Of a stretch of DNA of 9,742 nucleotides, positions 7,053-9,742 are shown piece after piece. A program made the translations under genes and the position numbers. The notes under the pieces are model-generated. The model had not been told where the DNA came from, did no database searches, and was given only the letters and a program-made list of their open reading frames with translations. The stretch comes from Sulfurimonas autotrophica (GTDB taxonomy: Bacteria > Campylobacterota > Campylobacteria > Campylobacterales > Sulfurimonadaceae): contig DQUE01000078.1 in the NCBI GenBank assembly GCA_015662405.1, forward strand, positions 1 to 9,742, read 5' to 3'. The first letter of the stretch is position 1, and every line of letters starts with the position of its first letter.

Positions 7053-7890
7053 AAAGATATTTTTATGTTCCATCTGTAATATTAACAGTGGTACATGTAA
7101 AGAGGACTGTAAGTTTTGTTCACAGAGTGTACGCTACAAAGCAGACATAGAGCGTTACAAACAAAAACCTATGGATCTAATCTGTCAAGAAGCTATTACA
7201 GCGAGAGATAATGGTGCACTTGGATTTTGTCTTGTTACAGCAGATAAAGGTCTTACAGACAAAACACTCAAGTTTGTCTGTGATGTTGCACAAGAGGTAC
7301 AAAAAGTAGCACCAGAACTTCGCCTGATTGCATGTAACGGTACAGCGAGTGTTGAGCAACTGCTAACGCTCAAAGAAGCAGGTATTAAAGCCTACAATCA
7401 TAACCTAGAGACAAGTGAAGCCTTTTATCCACAAATATGTACAACGCATCCGTGGAGTGAGCGATATGAAACATGTCAAAATGTAAACAGAGCAGGACTA
7501 GTACTTATAAGTGGTGGCATTTTTGGGCTTGGAGAATCGCAAGAAGATAGAGTCTCTATGCTTGCATCACTCAAATCGCTCAATCCAACCTCTGTCCCTA
7601 TTAATTTTTATCATCATAATGTTGCTTTAGCACTAAAACCAAATCCTTTAACAACAGATGAAGCGCTTGCGCTTATAAAACTCACAAGAGAGACACTTTG
7701 TGATGCTGATCGCATTATGGTTGCAGGTGGTCGAGAACTGATGTTTCAAGAGCGTCAAGCTGAAATCTTTCAAAACGGAGCAAACGCCATTGTTATAGGC
7801 AACTATCTGACAACGAAAGGACGAATGATGAGTCAAGACCTCGCAATGCTAGAATCGCTTGGTCTTGATGTTGCAAAAAGCGTCAACTAA
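7045..7890 (+). CDS. bioB: Biotin synthase (radical SAM)
   Basis: BioB inserts sulfur into dethiobiotin, the last step of biotin synthesis. The 281-residue length fits the short Campylobacterota form. The radical-SAM motif is CKEDCKFC (Cys18, Cys22, Cys25). Of the residues holding the second, sulfur-donating cluster in E. coli (Cys97, Cys128, Cys188, Arg260), three have counterparts: Cys62 in GFCLVTA, Cys97 in LIACNG and Arg230 in AGGRE. The fourth is isoleucine: the segment reads VLISGGIFGLGE, so Ile155 stands where Cys188 should be. YNHNLETS (117-124) and SVPINF (183-188) are conserved. The start is GTG, with AAAAGG (7032-7036 region) upstream, inside the end of the phosphoesterase gene. 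No other bio gene is in the window. As I recall, topA and bioB are also neighbours in C. jejuni. Identity is secure; full activity is less so. Confidence 0.93.
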   Translation: MSKKIFLCSICNINSGTCKEDCKFCSQSVRYKADIERYKQKPMDLICQEAITARDNGALGFCLVTADKGLTDKTLKFVCDVAQEVQKVAPELRLIACNGTASVEQLLTLKEAGIKAYNHNLETSEAFYPQICTTHPWSERYETCQNVNRAGLVLISGGIFGLGESQEDRVSMLASLKSLNPTSVPINFYHHNVALALKPNPLTTDEALALIKLTRETLCDADRIMVAGGRELMFQERQAEIFQNGANAIVIGNYLTTKGRMMSQDLAMLESLGLDVAKSVN

Positions 7891-7908
7891 AATAAAAAAG
7901 GCGAAATA

Positions 7909-9063
7909 ATGACTGATACTATTATACTCATTATCACTCTATCGCTTATCATCATTTTTTCTCCATTTTTTGCTAAAATCTTACGCCTTCCTACAACACC
8001 TATTGAAATTATTTTAGGCTCACTGCTTGGGTATATCGGTTTTTTACATGACGAACATCTTTTTGATTTGGTAGCTGAATTTGGGTTTTTGTATCTTATG
8101 TTTATTGCAGGAACAGAGATTAATTTAAAAAATGTACTCAAAACCCCTGCTTATATTATGAAAAAAGCAGCTATCTACCTTATTTTATTATATACTTTTT
8201 CCATCGCCTTTTCTATGCAGTTTACTCTAGGAAATATTTTTATAGTTTTATTACCTTTAATCTCTGTCGGATTAGTAGCTTCTTTAGCAAAAGAGTATGG
8301 AAAGGCTCACTGGATTAGACTCTCTATGACTGTGGGTGGTATCGGTGAAGTAGCAAGTATCGTCATTTTAACCATCAGTTCTGCTGCTTTAAAATTTGGT
8401 TTTGGCTTAGAACTTTTTCAAACAGTTATGGCACTCTTAGCATTTTTACTTTTTATGTTTCTTCTGTTTCATTCTATGCGACTTCTCTTTTGGTGGTACC
8501 CAAAAGTTGCCATTGTCTTAATGCCGCACAATGATAATAAAGAACAAGATATTCGTCTCTCCATAGGAATATTTTTTCTTCTTGTAGGTGCTATGCTTTT
8601 TTTAGATCTTGAACTTGCTTTTGGGGCCTTTTTAGCAGGTATATTTATACCAACATTCTTTGAACACAAACATGAACTTCCTGAAAAACTCGCCTCTTTT
8701 GGTTTTGGGTTTTTAATACCTATCTTTTTTATTCATATTGGGAGCTCTTTTGATTTAAATGCTCTTTTTATAGATGGACTCGTTCAAAAAGCGCTCATTA
8801 TAACTATTGTTATGATTATCATGCGTCTACTTGCTTCTTTGGTTTTTCTAAAAGAGCTTGGTTTTATTGAGACACTACTCTTTGCTCTTTCACACTCTAT
8901 GCCTCTGACTCTGCTCATAGCGATGGCTACACTCGCATATAGTGCAAACTCGATAGACAAACTACACTACTATGCTTTTATTTTAGCGGCTCTGTTTCAA
9001 GTCATAAGTGTTATGGTTATTATAAAACTGTTACATATCTATAAAGAGCAAAAGGCTACTTAA
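7909..9063 (+). CDS. CPA2-family cation:proton antiporter (Kef/NapA-like), membrane domain only
   Basis: This 384-residue, strongly hydrophobic protein has about 11-13 transmembrane helices and belongs to the Na_H_Exchanger (CPA2) family. It should exchange Na+ or K+ for protons across the inner membrane. Family signatures are FIAGTEINL (65-73, usual FLAGLE), ELAFGAFLAG (235-244) and FLIPIFFIHIG (268-278). At the ion-site helix, where NapA-type proteins have Asp-Asp and Kef proteins Gln-Asp, it reads GGIGEVAS with Glu147. It ends after the last helix (LLHIYKEQKAT), so it lacks the C-terminal TrkA-N/RCK domain that gates KefB/KefC. The ATG is 18 nt after bioB, with AAGG (7898-7901) 7 nt before it, and the stop abuts the next start. 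Ion specificity cannot be read from the sequence. Confidence 0.88.
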   Translation: MTDTIILIITLSLIIIFSPFFAKILRLPTTPIEIILGSLLGYIGFLHDEHLFDLVAEFGFLYLMFIAGTEINLKNVLKTPAYIMKKAAIYLILLYTFSIAFSMQFTLGNIFIVLLPLISVGLVASLAKEYGKAHWIRLSMTVGGIGEVASIVILTISSAALKFGFGLELFQTVMALLAFLLFMFLLFHSMRLLFWWYPKVAIVLMPHNDNKEQDIRLSIGIFFLLVGAMLFLDLELAFGAFLAGIFIPTFFEHKHELPEKLASFGFGFLIPIFFIHIGSSFDLNALFIDGLVQKALIITIVMIIMRLLASLVFLKELGFIETLLFALSHSMPLTLLIAMATLAYSANSIDKLHYYAFILAALFQVISVMVIIKLLHIYKEQKAT

Positions 9064-9408
9064 ATGAATCGTTCTGTATTGTTGCAACTCACACGCGACT
9101 CTATACAAGAAGTACTGCAAGCTAAGAGAAGCATTAAAAAACAAACTCTTTTGCAAAAACACCCACTCTTAGGACAAAAAGTAAAAGTAACAATAAATAT
9201 TTCTATAGATGATGAACTCTTGCATTCTTATGAAAATCAAGGAGAGCTTGCACTTATTGATGCAATTATCATAGGTGCAAAAAAAGCTGCCTTTGAAAAG
9301 AGTACTCCACTGACAATTTCACAATATCTTCATTGTGAAATTGAACTCATTCTTGATACACCCCAAGGTGTTATAAGCCAAAAAGACCCTCCAATTTTCG
9401 AAAACTAA
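9064..9408 (+). CDS. Small protein resembling a shortened AMMECR1 domain
   Basis: This 114-residue soluble protein has no firm assignment. By eye it lines up with the two ends of the AMMECR1 fold. LLQLTRDSIQEVL (6-18) resembles the first helix, and GQKVKVTINISIDDEL (37-52) resembles the strand usually read as GVFVTL...GELRG. ALIDAIIIGAKKAAFEKSTPLT (63-84) with CEIELILDTP (91-100) resembles the region AVAENAIAAAF...PLT...EIEVSVLSPP. The family hallmark LRGCIG is absent, and the protein is far shorter than a normal AMMECR1 domain (about 170-200). Its ATG directly follows the antiporter stop (TAA-ATG), with AAAGG (9051-9055) 8 nt upstream, so it is probably translated by coupling with the antiporter gene. 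It converges with msrA, with a 4-bp overlap of the ends. The gene looks intact; the family link is tentative. Confidence 0.75.
   Translation: MNRSVLLQLTRDSIQEVLQAKRSIKKQTLLQKHPLLGQKVKVTINISIDDELLHSYENQGELALIDAIIIGAKKAAFEKSTPLTISQYLHCEIELILDTPQGVISQKDPPIFEN
9314..9343. repeat. Perfect 12-bp inverted repeat inside the AMMECR1-like gene
   Basis: CAATTTCACAAT (9314-9325) and ATTGTGAAATTG (9332-9343) are exact reverse complements separated by 6 nt (ATCTTC). The repeat covers codons 84-94 and ends 65 nt before the gene's stop. No T-tract follows on either strand, so it is not a standard intrinsic terminator. Confidence 0.8.
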
Positions 9409-9742
9409 ACTTTTTCTACAACTTTATCAGAAAATTTTGTCAGAAAATTTTGCAATTTAGGGGCAATAACTACCTGGCAGTAGCCTTGCGAAGTATGCAA
9501 GTTATAGTAGTTTTGATGATACTCTTCTGCTGGATAAACCTCAGGAAGGGGACTTACTTCTGTTACTATTTTGTCTGAAAAATTTTGCTGATGCTTTGCT
9601 ATGGACTCTTTGATCACTCTTTTTTGCTCTTCATCTGCATAATAGATGACAGAGCGATACTGTGTTCCAATGTCTGCACCTTGGGCATTGAGTGTTGTTG
9701 GATTATGTATTGTAAAAAATATATCTAAGATTTCACTCAAAG
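9405..9742 (-). CDS. msrA: Peptide methionine sulfoxide reductase MsrA (partial, C-terminal part)
   Basis: The C-terminal 111 or so residues of MsrA run off the right edge. MsrA reduces methionine-S-sulfoxide in oxidised proteins. The segment SEILDIFFTIHNPTTLNAQG followed by ADIGTQYRSVIYY is the family's most recognisable block. EEYHQNYY and the C-terminal GYCQVVIAPKL follow; the Cys in GYC matches the usual resolving cysteine. The catalytic GCFW motif lies in the missing N-terminal part. A TTG near 9740 is an internal Leu codon, not a start. The stop (TAG, 9405-9407) overlaps the end of the convergent AMMECR1-like gene. The last 13 codons include a 13-bp tandem duplication. Confidence 0.93.
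   Translation of the reverse strand, partial: LSEILDIFFTIHNPTTLNAQGADIGTQYRSVIYYADEEQKRVIKESIAKHQQNFSDKIVTEVSPLPEVYPAEEYHQNYYNLHTSQGYCQVVIAPKLQNFLTKFSDKVVEKV
9427..9452. repeat. 13-bp perfect tandem duplication in the msrA 3' end
   Basis: TCAGAAAATTTTG occurs twice with no gap (9427-9439 and 9440-9452). It lies in msrA codons for QNFLTKFSD. Because 13 is not a multiple of three, gain or loss of a unit shifts the frame. With one unit the protein would end APKLQNFLIKL and stop at 9416-9418. Confidence 0.8.

Noticed and set aside
1..9742. Mobile element, prophage, CRISPR array, toxin-antitoxin or defence system
   Set aside because: No transposase, integrase, spaced direct repeats, tRNA-like ends or defence-type domains were seen; every long ORF on a real strand is explained by housekeeping or flagellar functions.

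Overview
The window looks like an ordinary chromosomal segment of a free-living member of the Campylobacterota (epsilonproteobacteria), most like Sulfurimonas, Sulfuricurvum or relatives. This rests on the AT-rich base composition, the short 281-residue biotin synthase of the Campylobacter type, the flagellin sequence, and a Maf-type flagellin glycosyltransferase gene beside flagellin. The genus is an inference. I see no mobile element, CRISPR array, tRNA or rRNA.

Left part (1-4250): a flagellum and flagellin-glycosylation region. A nucleotide-sugar 4,6-dehydratase (minus strand, cut by the left edge) diverges from a large Maf/DUF115 gene. The Maf gene converges with a flagellin gene. The dehydratase probably starts synthesis of a nonulosonic-acid-type sugar, Maf would transfer such a sugar to flagellin, and flagellin is the acceptor. 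The regulatory DNA fits this: a sigma-54-like GG-N10-GC element precedes maf. Flagellin has a near-consensus sigma-28 promoter, a 5' leader with an almost perfect CsrA-binding hairpin, and a terminator hairpin built into its last codons.

Right part (4248-9408): a plus-strand run of five closely spaced genes. These are DNA topoisomerase I (topA, TTG start), a YfcE-type metallophosphoesterase, biotin synthase (bioB, GTG start), a CPA2/Kef-type cation:proton antiporter without a regulatory domain, and a small protein resembling a shortened AMMECR1 domain. Gaps are 45, -8, 18 and 0 bp, so the last four are probably co-transcribed. They share no obvious pathway, and the group looks like a housekeeping operon. 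The run meets the C-terminal part of msrA (minus strand, cut by the right edge) with a 4-bp overlap of stop codons.

I found no wholly new system. The most useful leads are the CsrA-type flagellin leader, the sigma-54-like site before maf, a biotin synthase in which one cluster-ligand cysteine is isoleucine, the reduced AMMECR1-like protein with a 12-bp perfect inverted repeat inside its gene, and a 13-bp tandem duplication that sets the msrA C-terminus.
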